Origin: Bacteroidales bacterium
Lineage (GTDB): Bacteria > Bacteroidota > Bacteroidia > Bacteroidales > VadinHA17
Reading direction: 5' to 3'
DNA: 6,355 nucleotides
Assembly: GCA_031285575.1 (NCBI GenBank)
Contig: JAITVX010000048.1
Span: 1 to 6,355 of the forward strand
In this document: positions 1 to 6,355 of the stretch, one piece after another
Position numbering within the stretch: position 1 is the first letter of the stretch
Layout: every line of letters starts with the position of its first letter
Translations under genes and position numbers: made by a program
Notes under the pieces: generated by a model
What the model saw: the letters and a program-made list of their open reading frames with translations, nothing else
Told to the model about the DNA's origin: nothing
Database searches by the model: none

Positions 1-1976
1 TCAGACAGCAGGCCGCGCAGTACGTCGTAGTTCATGAAAGCCGGCAGTTGCCATGTGCTGTTAGTTGACGGCATCCATACGTTTGAGTTTTGAGCTCTCC
101 ACCCATCCTGAATAAGCACCAGCACCACTTCGTCGCCGGCATTGAATGAACCGTCTGCCGTTTCATAGTTCTTAATCTGAAACATTTGTCCCTGTTTCAG
201 CGGGCCGCCTTCTTTTGCATCGGATATATTTGGCAGGATGAGGTGTTTATCATTTATTATCTTTCCCTGGCTTCTTTGAGTGGTATAAAACTTCCCTTCT
301 TTATTGATGTTATTCTGGAAATATTCAAAAGTATTATCCTGTCCTGAAGGCACTACATAAAATGCCAGTGAATTTTTGAATCCGGCGCCTTCGTGCATAT
401 AACTGATGTACAGATTTGTTTTATTCGTAACCTTGATAGATTTCATAACCTTGCCGGCATTTTCACCTGCAAACAAGGTCTTGACAGGAACGGTGGCATT
501 GTTGGCAAACACGCTTCGGCCTTCAGGGAAAAGACTTGCAGTATTTTTGGGATTAAAGAAGTTTTCATAGGCGTCGGTACAGGCTGTTTCAGGCTCTGGA
601 ACAATATCGGGTTTGCCATTGTCAACCGTAATGGTCAATATCTTCAGACCGCCAAAACCGTCGGCTACAAACACCACATTGCCTCTTGATGCAACAAAGT
701 TTGCCGAATACTTTTCTCCAAAATCAATGCTGTTGGTATTACACATTACAATCTTTCCGTCAACAATGTCATACCAGTACAGGCCTTTTCCGCCATTAGC
801 AAGCAGCAGCAGGTTCGATTCAAAGTAAGTGTTTTCGGTCAGGTACGATTTCCTGTCGCTGTTAATGGCTACACTGTTTGTTACATGGTTTTCAAGGTCT
901 GAACCTTCGGGCCATATCAACTGTCCTGCAACAGAACTGTTGCCTGCGTTTATCATGCGCATTCCACTTTCATTTTCTGCAGCAAATACATATCCGTTCC
1001 ATAGGGCTATTTCCGATTTGGCATGATGCTGCTTTGCTTCGCCAACGGCTTCGTAAACCTTCTGTGGATTGTTTCCGGTTGCATCGTATTTCGTAATACG
1101 TGCATGTTCTGCCTGCATAACATAGATGCTGCCTTCTGTTTCGTCAACATCTATCGACCTTGCATTGTCAGCTTCAATAAAGTTAACTGCCTCCGTAAGT
1201 CCTTTGTTCAGGATATACAGTCCGCCCTTTGTGCTGTTGGCTCCGTCACCGGTGGTTACATACACATAACCATTGGCAACCTTAACAGATGTGCCCTGGT
1301 AGGATGTCAGCATAGTATCGAAGAAACTGTCTTCAAGGAATTTCATCGTTGCTCTATCCAGCGCTACGCTCATTACAAAAGCAGTATTAGCGTCACCCAA
1401 GTAGCCGTAGGCAGGCCTGACTGTTGCACCAGTAGCGTACAAGACCGATGTCTCGGCATCGTAATCAACTGCGCTCAGTTCGGCATTGTTCAGATGGAGC
1501 TCAGCCGTAACAAATGGATGTTCAACATCAGAAACATTAAAGATTATGATGCCTCCTATATGGTCGTCGTATTTGGTATTGTACGATACAAATGCATATT
1601 TGGCATCGTCGGTAATTTTGACGTGTGAAGCCTGAGCATCAACCAAATCTCCTTTAAGATTTTTCAATTTGATTGTTGGATGTTCGCCTACCAGTTTAAA
1701 GCGGTAGTCGTAGCCCCTTTTACCGTCGTCGTTCGGAAGAACTGTTTTTGAATTACCCGACGAAAAGCCGAAATCGCTTTCCGACGCAGAATTACCTTCC
1801 GGATATACATTCAGTATAGTGGGCTGAACACTTGGGGAATTATTAATAAAAACCCCTTCGAAGATTTCTTTCATCTGATCCGTTCCCGATGGTGTCGGTA
1901 TGGAACTGTCGTCATCTTTGTTACAACCAGCAAGCAGTACGCTGCCGACTAATGCTAAAAATAAAACCTTTTTCAT
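1..1976 (-). CDS. Probable surface-exposed lipoprotein with LVIVP-like beta-propeller repeats and a DUF4114-like domain (3' end outside window)
   Basis: The frame is open from ATG at 1976 to the window edge (658 codons, no stop), so the C-terminus is missing. I chose this ATG because it starts a textbook lipoprotein signal peptide: MKK, a hydrophobic stretch at residues 4-16, and lipobox L-A-G-C with lipidated Cys18. Cys18 is followed by N-K-D-D-D, which fits the K-(D/E)2 lipoprotein export signal known in Bacteroidota, so surface display is likely. Residues about 118-450 hold roughly seven blade-like repeats, counted by eye. Each has a 'Y-V-F-V/A' strand followed by 'GG-L/I-x-I-L/F' (GGIIIFNVSD at 141-150, GGLYIL at 251-256, GGLKIL at 442-447), as in LVIVP-repeat propellers. 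Residues about 525-640 resemble DUF4114: NSLAFYVVPSG at 535-545, LILPN, GGPLKQGQ, then FNAGDEVVLVLIQDGW at 611-626. No catalytic motif is visible; binding or adhesion is inference. The gene is transcribed divergently from dnaE. Confidence is high for a lipoprotein gene and moderate for the domain names. Confidence 0.85.
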   Translation of the reverse strand, partial: MKKVLFLALVGSVLLAGCNKDDDSSIPTPSGTDQMKEIFEGVFINNSPSVQPTILNVYPEGNSASESDFGFSSGNSKTVLPNDDGKRGYDYRFKLVGEHPTIKLKNLKGDLVDAQASHVKITDDAKYAFVSYNTKYDDHIGGIIIFNVSDVEHPFVTAELHLNNAELSAVDYDAETSVLYATGATVRPAYGYLGDANTAFVMSVALDRATMKFLEDSFFDTMLTSYQGTSVKVANGYVYVTTGDGANSTKGGLYILNKGLTEAVNFIEADNARSIDVDETEGSIYVMQAEHARITKYDATGNNPQKVYEAVGEAKQHHAKSEIALWNGYVFAAENESGMRMINAGNSSVAGQLIWPEGSDLENHVTNSVAINSDRKSYLTENTYFESNLLLLANGGKGLYWYDIVDGKIVMCNTNSIDFGEKYSANFVASRGNVVFVADGFGGLKILTITVDNGKPDIVPEPETACTDAYENFFNPKNTASLFPEGRSVFANNATVPVKTLFAGENAGKVMKSIKVTNKTNLYISYMHEGAGFKNSLAFYVVPSGQDNTFEYFQNNINKEGKFYTTQRSQGKIINDKHLILPNISDAKEGGPLKQGQMFQIKNYETADGSFNAGDEVVLVLIQDGWRAQNSNVWMPSTNSTWQLPAFMNYDVLRGLLS

Positions 1977-2016
1977 AATGTATTCTAAATTAAATTTCTC
2001 TTTTATTTTTATGATG

Positions 2017-2047
2017 CAAATTTACTCCCTTATACGGAGACTGCAAA
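2017..2047 (-). promoter_or_regulatory. Bacteroidota-type primary sigma promoter for the lipoprotein gene
   Basis: Read on the minus strand, there is a -33 element TTTG (2047-2044), a 19-bp spacer, and a -7 element TAAATTTG (2024-2017). Both match the Bacteroidota sigma-ABfr consensus (TTTG, 19-21 bp, TAnnTTTG) without mismatch. Transcription should begin near 2010, giving an A/T-rich leader of about 35 nt. The leader has no Shine-Dalgarno sequence, as is usual in this phylum. Confidence 0.75.
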
Positions 2048-2076
2048 AAAAGGATACACTTTAAAAGTATGTTTTT

Positions 2077-2108
2077 GACGAACGGATGTTTTTTGATGAC
2101 GAACGGAT
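2077..2108 (-). promoter_or_regulatory. Putative LytTR-family regulator operator: two 11-bp direct repeats, 21-bp period
   Basis: GACGAACGGAT occurs exactly at 2077-2087 and again at 2098-2108, a period of 21 bp or two helical turns. On the minus strand each contains TCCGTTCGT, which fits the AgrA-type LytTR half-site pattern [TA][AC][CA]GTTN[AG][TG] at all nine positions, with the 12-bp gap typical of such pairs. The pair ends 29 bp upstream of the lipoprotein -33 element and points towards that gene, a position suited to an activator. T-tracts flank each copy. Binding by a LytTR protein is inferred; no regulator gene is in the window. Confidence 0.55.
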
Positions 2109-2267
2109 ATTTTTGAGGTGTTTTTTACATGTAACCGAACGAAACGTCCCTCTCTGTTTCTGCAGGCTGTTAAAATTTTTCAAAAACACAGGTAAGTGGC
2201 TAAAACCATAAATAGACAATGTATCAGACTGGCTTAATGGAAATACAGCGCTGTTGGGAAGGAACAA

Positions 2268-2299
2268 TTTACTGTTTTATTCTCATGTTTTTATATTTG
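2268..2299 (+). promoter_or_regulatory. Candidate dnaE promoter, distal
   Basis: TATATTTG at 2292-2299 matches the -7 consensus TAnnTTTG exactly. TTTA at 2268-2271 matches the -33 TTTG at three of four bases, with a 20-bp spacer. It predicts a leader of roughly 60 nt before the dnaE ATG. Confidence 0.5.
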
Positions 2300-2325
2300 C
2301 CTTCCACAAACCCCGGTTTTTTGTC

Positions 2326-2333
2326 TATTTTTG
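2326..2333 (+). promoter_or_regulatory. Candidate dnaE promoter -7 element, proximal
   Basis: TATTTTTG fits TAnnTTTG exactly and is followed by C, as in the other -7 boxes here. No TTTG lies at the expected distance: the nearest good one (2296-2299) is 26 bp upstream and overlaps the distal -7 box. If used, it would give a leader of about 27 nt. It may be an alternative start or a chance match. Confidence 0.4.
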
Positions 2334-2366
2334 CAGTACATTTAACTCATAAAATTTAATTGTATC

Positions 2367-5300
2367 ATGGCCGGATTTGCTCACTTACATGTTCACACAC
2401 AGTATTCTATACTCGACGGGGCTTCAAGCATCCCGAAATTAATTGACCGTGTAAAGGAGCTTGGCATGGATGCCGTTGCAATAACCGATCATGGCAACAT
2501 GTTTGGCGTAAAGGAATTTCACAATGCTGCAACCGCCAAGGGAATAAAGCCTGTCATCGGCTGCGAGATGTATGTTGCAAAAAGATCTATTTCAGAAGTA
2601 AGCGGAAAGGAAGACCGTTCGGGCGACCACCTTATTCTTTTGGCCAAAAACCTTAAAGGATACAATAACCTCGTAAAGCTTGTTTCAACCGCGTGGATAA
2701 AGGGCTTTTACTATAAGCCGAGAATCGACAAGGAACTTCTTGCGCAATACAGTGAAGGGCTTATTGCCTCATCGGCATGTATTGCCGGCGAAATACAGGA
2801 AGCTATTCTGAATGGAAACACCAGCAGAGCCGAAGCTGCACTTAAAGAGTATCTCGATATATTCGGAGAAGATTTTTATCTAGAAATACAGCGGCACGAA
2901 ACTTATGACCCTGATGCCGACAGGTCAGTTTTCCCGCTTCAACAAAAGGTAATAGAGGCGTTTAAACAGCTTGCGGTAAAATACGGCGTTAAAATTATTG
3001 CCACCAACGACATTCATTTTATTAACGCCGACGATGCAGAAGCGCACGACAGGCTTATATGCATCAACACCGCAAAAGATGTTGACGACCCCGACAGATT
3101 GAGATACTCCAAACAGGAATACCTTAAAAGCGAAGACGAGATGCGCAACGTTTTCAGCGATATCCCCGAAGCTATCGACAATATACCAGGGCTTACGGAT
3201 AAGGTTGAAATATTCGACCTTGATAACGACCCCATAATGCCCGACTTTAAACTGCCCGAAGGATATACGAACGATGATGAATATCTGAGGTTTCTTACAT
3301 ACAAAGGAGCAGAGGAAAGATGGGGAACCCTGACGCAGGAACATACAGACCGCCTCGACTTTGAGCTTGCGATGATAGAAAAAATGGGGTTCCCCGGCTA
3401 TTTCCTTATAGTACAGGATTTCCTTAGGGCTGCACGCGAAATGGGCGTTTCGGTAGGGCCCGGAAGGGGCTCGGCGGCAGGCTCGGCGGTTGCATACGCC
3501 CTGCGTATTACCGACATAGACCCCATAAAGTACGGTTTGCTTTTTGAAAGATTCCTGAACCTTGACCGCATCTCTATGCCCGATATCGATATCGATTTTG
3601 ACGAAGACGGACGCGAGGCAGTGCTGAAATACGTAGTTGACAAATATGGCAATGACAAAGTTGCACACATAATAACCTTTGGCTCGATGGCGGCAAAAAT
3701 GGCAATACGCGACGTTGCCAGGGTGCAGAAACTGCCGCTGGCAGACGCCGACAGGCTTGCAAAGCTAATTCCCGACAGGCCTGGCGTTACGCTTGACGAA
3801 GCTTATGACGAAGTACCCGAACTTGCAAAGGAAAGAGATTCGTCGAACAAACTGGTAGCCCAGACACTTAAATACGCCCGCGTTCTTGAAGGCTCGGTAA
3901 GGCAGACAGGCGTTCATGCCTGCGGCATTATTATAGGAAAAGATTCTCTCGACAATTACATACCGCTTTGCACAGCCAAAGACACGTACCTGTACGCTAC
4001 CCAGTACGACGGAAGCCACGTTGAATCAGTAGGGCTCCTGAAGATGGACTTCCTCGGGCTCAAAACACTTTCAATAATAAAGGATGCAATAGAAAACATA
4101 AGGAAATCGAAAGGCATCGTTATCGACATCGACCACCTCGACCTTGCCGACAGTAAAACCTACGAAATGTTCAGCGCCGGAGATACGACCGGCATATTCC
4201 AGTTCGAATCGCCGGGTATGAAAAAATACCTCCGTGAACTGAAGCCAAACAGAATTGAAGACCTGATAGCCATGAACGCCCTGTACAGGCCGGGGCCAAT
4301 GGAATATATCCCACGGTTTATCAAAAGAAAGCACGGACTCGAAAAAATAGAATACCCGCTGCCGGTAATGGAGCAATACCTCGAAGACACTTACGGCATT
4401 ACGGTATATCAGGAGCAGGTTATGCTTTTATCGCAGGCCCTGGCCGGCTTTACAAAGGGGCAGGCCGACTCGCTGCGCAAAGCCATGGGTAAAAAGAAAC
4501 GCTCAATAATGGACGAGATGAAAGCCAAGTTCCAGGAAGGATGCGCAAAGAATGGCTACAACGAGGCCGTTGTAAACCAGATATGGTCTGACTGGGAAGC
4601 CTTTGCACAGTATGCCTTCAACAAATCGCACTCAACCTGCTATGCCCTTGTTGCGTTTCAAACAGGGTATCTCAAGGCCAACTATCCCGCCGAATATATG
4701 GCTGCCGTATTAAGCAGGAATATCAGCGACCTTCGCAAAATTACCACCTTTATGGACGAAACACGTCGAATGGGTATCGGAGTATTTGGCCCCGACGTTA
4801 ACGAAAGTGAAATGAAGTTCACTGTAAATAAAGAGGGGAACATCCGTTTCGGCCTTGGTGCAATAAAGGGAATGGGCGAGGCCGCTACCGTTCAGCTAAT
4901 AACCGAAAGGGAGAAAAACGGAGCCTATCAAAGTGTTTACGACCTGGTTGAGCGCGTCAACCTTAATGCGCTCAATAAAAAAAGCCTTGAAGCAATGGCC
5001 GTTGCCGGAGCCTTCGACTGCTTCCCGCAAATATCGCGGGCGCAGTATTTTTCGTCCGATACCAGAGGCGCAAGCTTTATCGAGAACCTCATACGCTACG
5101 GCAATACCGCCAGGGAAGTAAAAGCCTCTATTCAGAATTCGCTATGGGGCGAAACCGGCGGCTTCGACATTGTTAAGCCCGAGCCGGCACAGAGCCCAGA
5201 ATGGCCTAAGCTCGAAAAGCTCAACAAAGAGAAGGAGGTTATAGGCATATACCTTTCGTCCCACCCGCTCGACGACTTCCGATTTGAGATTAACAGCTTT

Positions 5301-5852
5301 ACAACAGCATCGCTTGCCGACCTTCAGAACCTCGGTGCATACCTCGACAGAGACGTGGCCGTTGCAGGCCTTGTAACAGAAACCCGCGAAGGAACAGGCA
5401 AAACAGGAAAACCATACGGCTCGTTTACCGTTCAGGACTATACCGACTCGTTCAGGTTTATGCTTTTTGACAAAGACCACGTTGACAATCGTAAATTCTG
5501 CGTTAATGGATATTACCTTCTTATTTCGGGGCGGGTGCAGAAACGCAAGTTTAAAGAAAATGAAATCGAATTTAAAATCAGGAAAATAACCCTGCTGTCG
5601 GACGTAAGAGATGAACTCGTGAAATCAGTCACCCTTAAATTAGACCCGGCAATAATAAACGCAGGGCTCATAACGGAACTGAAAGAAGCCGTGGACGGGA
5701 ACAAAGGCGAAACAGAACTGAAATTCCTGTTCGCAAGCGCCGAAGACAAAATATCACTGCCAATGTTTTCGCGAACATGCCGCATAAGGATGAACAATGA
5801 ACTGATAGCCTTTTTAGACGATTCCCCCGGAGTTGAATATGCCGTTAACTAG
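2367..5852 (+). CDS. dnaE: DNA polymerase III subunit alpha (DnaE)
   Basis: This is the catalytic subunit of the replicative polymerase, extending DNA in the replisome with the beta clamp and clamp loader. At 1161 aa it is essentially the length of E. coli alpha (1160 aa) and appears complete. The N-terminal PHP domain spans about 4-280 and shows H8, H10, D17, H42, E67, H88, C138, D215 and H217. The polymerase core follows: PGRGSAAGS at 365-373, the acidic motif PDIDIDF at 405-411 and the third catalytic aspartate D561 in KMDFLGL. The fingers include YQEQVM (681-686), LRKAMGKKK (703-711) and FNKSHS (751-756). A helix-hairpin-helix segment, GLGAIKGMGEAA, lies at 829-840. QNSLW at 923-927 is a likely clamp-binding motif. 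An OB fold spans about 995-1077, with a C-terminal segment to 1161 in the place of the tau-binding region. The OB fold, clamp motif and C-terminal segment favour DnaE1 over the shorter error-prone DnaE2/ImuC. The ATG at 2367 begins the conserved FAHLHVHTQYS motif almost immediately; there is no Shine-Dalgarno sequence. No intein or frameshift is seen. Confidence 0.98.
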   Translation: MAGFAHLHVHTQYSILDGASSIPKLIDRVKELGMDAVAITDHGNMFGVKEFHNAATAKGIKPVIGCEMYVAKRSISEVSGKEDRSGDHLILLAKNLKGYNNLVKLVSTAWIKGFYYKPRIDKELLAQYSEGLIASSACIAGEIQEAILNGNTSRAEAALKEYLDIFGEDFYLEIQRHETYDPDADRSVFPLQQKVIEAFKQLAVKYGVKIIATNDIHFINADDAEAHDRLICINTAKDVDDPDRLRYSKQEYLKSEDEMRNVFSDIPEAIDNIPGLTDKVEIFDLDNDPIMPDFKLPEGYTNDDEYLRFLTYKGAEERWGTLTQEHTDRLDFELAMIEKMGFPGYFLIVQDFLRAAREMGVSVGPGRGSAAGSAVAYALRITDIDPIKYGLLFERFLNLDRISMPDIDIDFDEDGREAVLKYVVDKYGNDKVAHIITFGSMAAKMAIRDVARVQKLPLADADRLAKLIPDRPGVTLDEAYDEVPELAKERDSSNKLVAQTLKYARVLEGSVRQTGVHACGIIIGKDSLDNYIPLCTAKDTYLYATQYDGSHVESVGLLKMDFLGLKTLSIIKDAIENIRKSKGIVIDIDHLDLADSKTYEMFSAGDTTGIFQFESPGMKKYLRELKPNRIEDLIAMNALYRPGPMEYIPRFIKRKHGLEKIEYPLPVMEQYLEDTYGITVYQEQVMLLSQALAGFTKGQADSLRKAMGKKKRSIMDEMKAKFQEGCAKNGYNEAVVNQIWSDWEAFAQYAFNKSHSTCYALVAFQTGYLKANYPAEYMAAVLSRNISDLRKITTFMDETRRMGIGVFGPDVNESEMKFTVNKEGNIRFGLGAIKGMGEAATVQLITEREKNGAYQSVYDLVERVNLNALNKKSLEAMAVAGAFDCFPQISRAQYFSSDTRGASFIENLIRYGNTAREVKASIQNSLWGETGGFDIVKPEPAQSPEWPKLEKLNKEKEVIGIYLSSHPLDDFRFEINSFTTASLADLQNLGAYLDRDVAVAGLVTETREGTGKTGKPYGSFTVQDYTDSFRFMLFDKDHVDNRKFCVNGYYLLISGRVQKRKFKENEIEFKIRKITLLSDVRDELVKSVTLKLDPAIINAGLITELKEAVDGNKGETELKFLFASAEDKISLPMFSRTCRIRMNNELIAFLDDSPGVEYAVN

Positions 5853-6077
5853 CCGACCGGCGGAATTGTTTTGAGAGCGGTTTGCGTAAAAATATTTTTC
5901 CGGAATATATGGTGCACAAAACGAAGCGTTCTAATTTCATGAGAGGCAAAAAACGGCGCAAGATGGCTGTACTTAGGCGAGTGAGCGTTGTTTGAGTGTG
6001 CTGTCGCGTCAAAACGAAACGTCCGTGAAATTAAATTTACTGTAATTTTACTGAAACTTTTATCTGAAATACCCCTG

Positions 6078-6112
6078 AAAACGCTAAAAAAACGCCAAAA
6101 AAGACCATAAAA
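6078..6112. repeat. Helically phased A-tracts (predicted bent DNA)
   Basis: Four A-runs lie at 6078-6081, 6086-6092, 6097-6102 and 6109-6112. Their centres are about 9.5, 10.5 and 11 bp apart, close to one helical turn, a pattern known to bend DNA. Two of the intervening units are near-identical (ACGCT and ACGCC), so it is also an imperfect short tandem repeat. Function is unknown. Confidence 0.5.
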
Positions 6113-6335
6113 CGAGGCAAGGAGCATTTTATTGACGCCCGGCTGATATACAAAGCAGCCTGACACAAAGTTCGCAAGTTGCGCGCTGCGATGGGTAAAC
6201 GTGACGCAGGGTGGGGGCTATTTCTCGACCATAACTCTTAATAAATTTAGGTACATACACGGGTAGTCATTTAAAATTATGATGTCGTTACTGCAGTTCA
6301 TTCCAATTGGCGAAATTTTTCCGGATAAGTTTTAT

Positions 6336-6343
6336 TATACTTG
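6336..6343 (+). promoter_or_regulatory. Possible -7 promoter element for a gene beyond the right edge
   Basis: TATACTTG matches the Bacteroidota -7 consensus TAnnTTTG with one mismatch and is followed by C like the other boxes here. No good TTTG lies 19-21 bp upstream: the nearest TTG, at 6307-6309, is 26 bp away. The surrounding stretch is A/T-rich and looks like a gene leader, but the gene is not in the window. Confidence 0.3.
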
Positions 6344-6355
6344 CATCGTTAAACA

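Larger units (their letters stand above)
1977..2366. other. Divergent intergenic regulatory region between the lipoprotein gene and dnaE
   Basis: This 390-bp gap separates two outward-facing start codons. The left part (about 2010-2110) serves the lipoprotein gene, with a strong promoter and two direct repeats. The right part (about 2265-2340) holds dnaE promoter elements. The middle (about 2110-2260) contains a 10-bp perfect palindrome but no convincing gene. The only long reading frame across it (2061-2267, minus) is low complexity and its repeated peptide merely reflects the DNA repeats. Confidence 0.8.
5853..6355. other. Non-coding or unassigned region downstream of dnaE
   Basis: About 500 bp with no supported gene. 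The longest frame is a minus-strand 105-codon stretch (5849-6166) that overlaps the dnaE stop and has no recognisable domain, promoter or start context. Visible structure: phased A-tracts at 6078-6112, the dyad GGCTG/CAGCC (6141-6145 with 6156-6160), the short dyad CGCAA/TTGCG (6173-6183), and a possible promoter near 6336. I found no clear intrinsic terminator for dnaE: the GCCG/CGGC dyad at its stop codon (5852-5861) has too small a loop. The block could be a dispersed intergenic element or the decayed remains of a gene; the sequence alone does not decide. Confidence 0.6.

Noticed and set aside
393..1628. Plus-strand open frames at 393-689, 613-828, 829-1026 and 1023-1628
   Set aside because: They are antisense to the continuous lipoprotein frame, and their peptides are rich in Cys/Phe with no domain signal. 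The minus-strand frame has a signal peptide and recognisable repeats throughout.
2061..2267. Minus-strand 68-codon frame with the repeated peptide NIRSS
   Set aside because: The peptide repeat is just the 21-bp DNA repeat read in frame (period divisible by three). The frame spans the lipoprotein promoter region and has no coding signal of its own.
2925..3668. Minus-strand 247-codon frame inside dnaE
   Set aside because: Shadow of the dnaE coding sequence; the plus-strand frame carries all the conserved polymerase motifs.
5852..5872. GCCG/CGGC dyad at the dnaE stop followed by a T-run, as an intrinsic terminator
   Set aside because: The four-base stem would enclose only two bases, the alternative three-base pairings are too weak, and the T-run is separated from the stem and interrupted.
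2138..6024. Shared 12-mer AACGAAACGTCC at 2138-2149 and 6013-6024
   Set aside because: One exact 12-bp match between two sites is about what chance predicts in a window of this size, and the flanks do not match.
6141..6160. GGCTG/CAGCC hairpin as a terminator
   Set aside because: Only five base pairs with a ten-base loop and no T-run after it on either strand.
5849..6166. Minus-strand 105-codon open frame overlapping the dnaE stop
   Set aside because: No recognisable domain, no promoter or leader like the real genes here, it overlaps the end of dnaE antisense, and its sequence looks unlike a folded protein. More likely a by-product of a non-coding block.

Overview
The window reads as chromosomal DNA from a member of the Bacteroidota. 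Both intergenic gaps carry the phylum's -7 promoter element (TAnnTTTG), neither start codon has a Shine-Dalgarno sequence, and the left-hand gene has a Bacteroidota-style surface-lipoprotein leader. No tRNA, rRNA, CRISPR array, transposase or integrase is visible.

Layout. (1) Positions 1-1976, minus strand: the first 658 codons of a large lipoprotein gene whose 3' end lies outside the window. It encodes a lipoprotein signal peptide, an acidic surface-export tag, about seven beta-propeller-like blade repeats (LVIVP-like) and a DUF4114-like domain cut by the window edge. (2) Positions 1977-2366: a divergent intergenic region. The lipoprotein side has a near-perfect Bacteroidota promoter (TTTG, 19 bp, TAAATTTG). 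About 30 bp upstream of it are two identical 11-bp direct repeats with a 21-bp period, which fit the AgrA-type LytTR-domain binding pattern. The dnaE side has one or two weaker promoters. (3) Positions 2367-5852, plus strand: a complete dnaE gene (1161 aa), the replicative DNA polymerase III alpha subunit. It has an apparently intact PHP metal site, polymerase catalytic aspartates, a helix-hairpin-helix region, a likely sliding-clamp-binding pentapeptide and an OB fold. (4) Positions 5853-6355: about 500 bp with no convincing gene. It contains phased A-tracts, some small dyads and a possible promoter at the right edge, and may be a dispersed non-coding element.

The two genes are transcribed divergently and are probably functionally unrelated: one is a housekeeping replisome gene, the other an accessory surface protein. 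The clearest unexplained signal is the LytTR-like repeat pair, which suggests the lipoprotein is switched by a LytTR-family response regulator encoded elsewhere. I see no new multi-gene system here.
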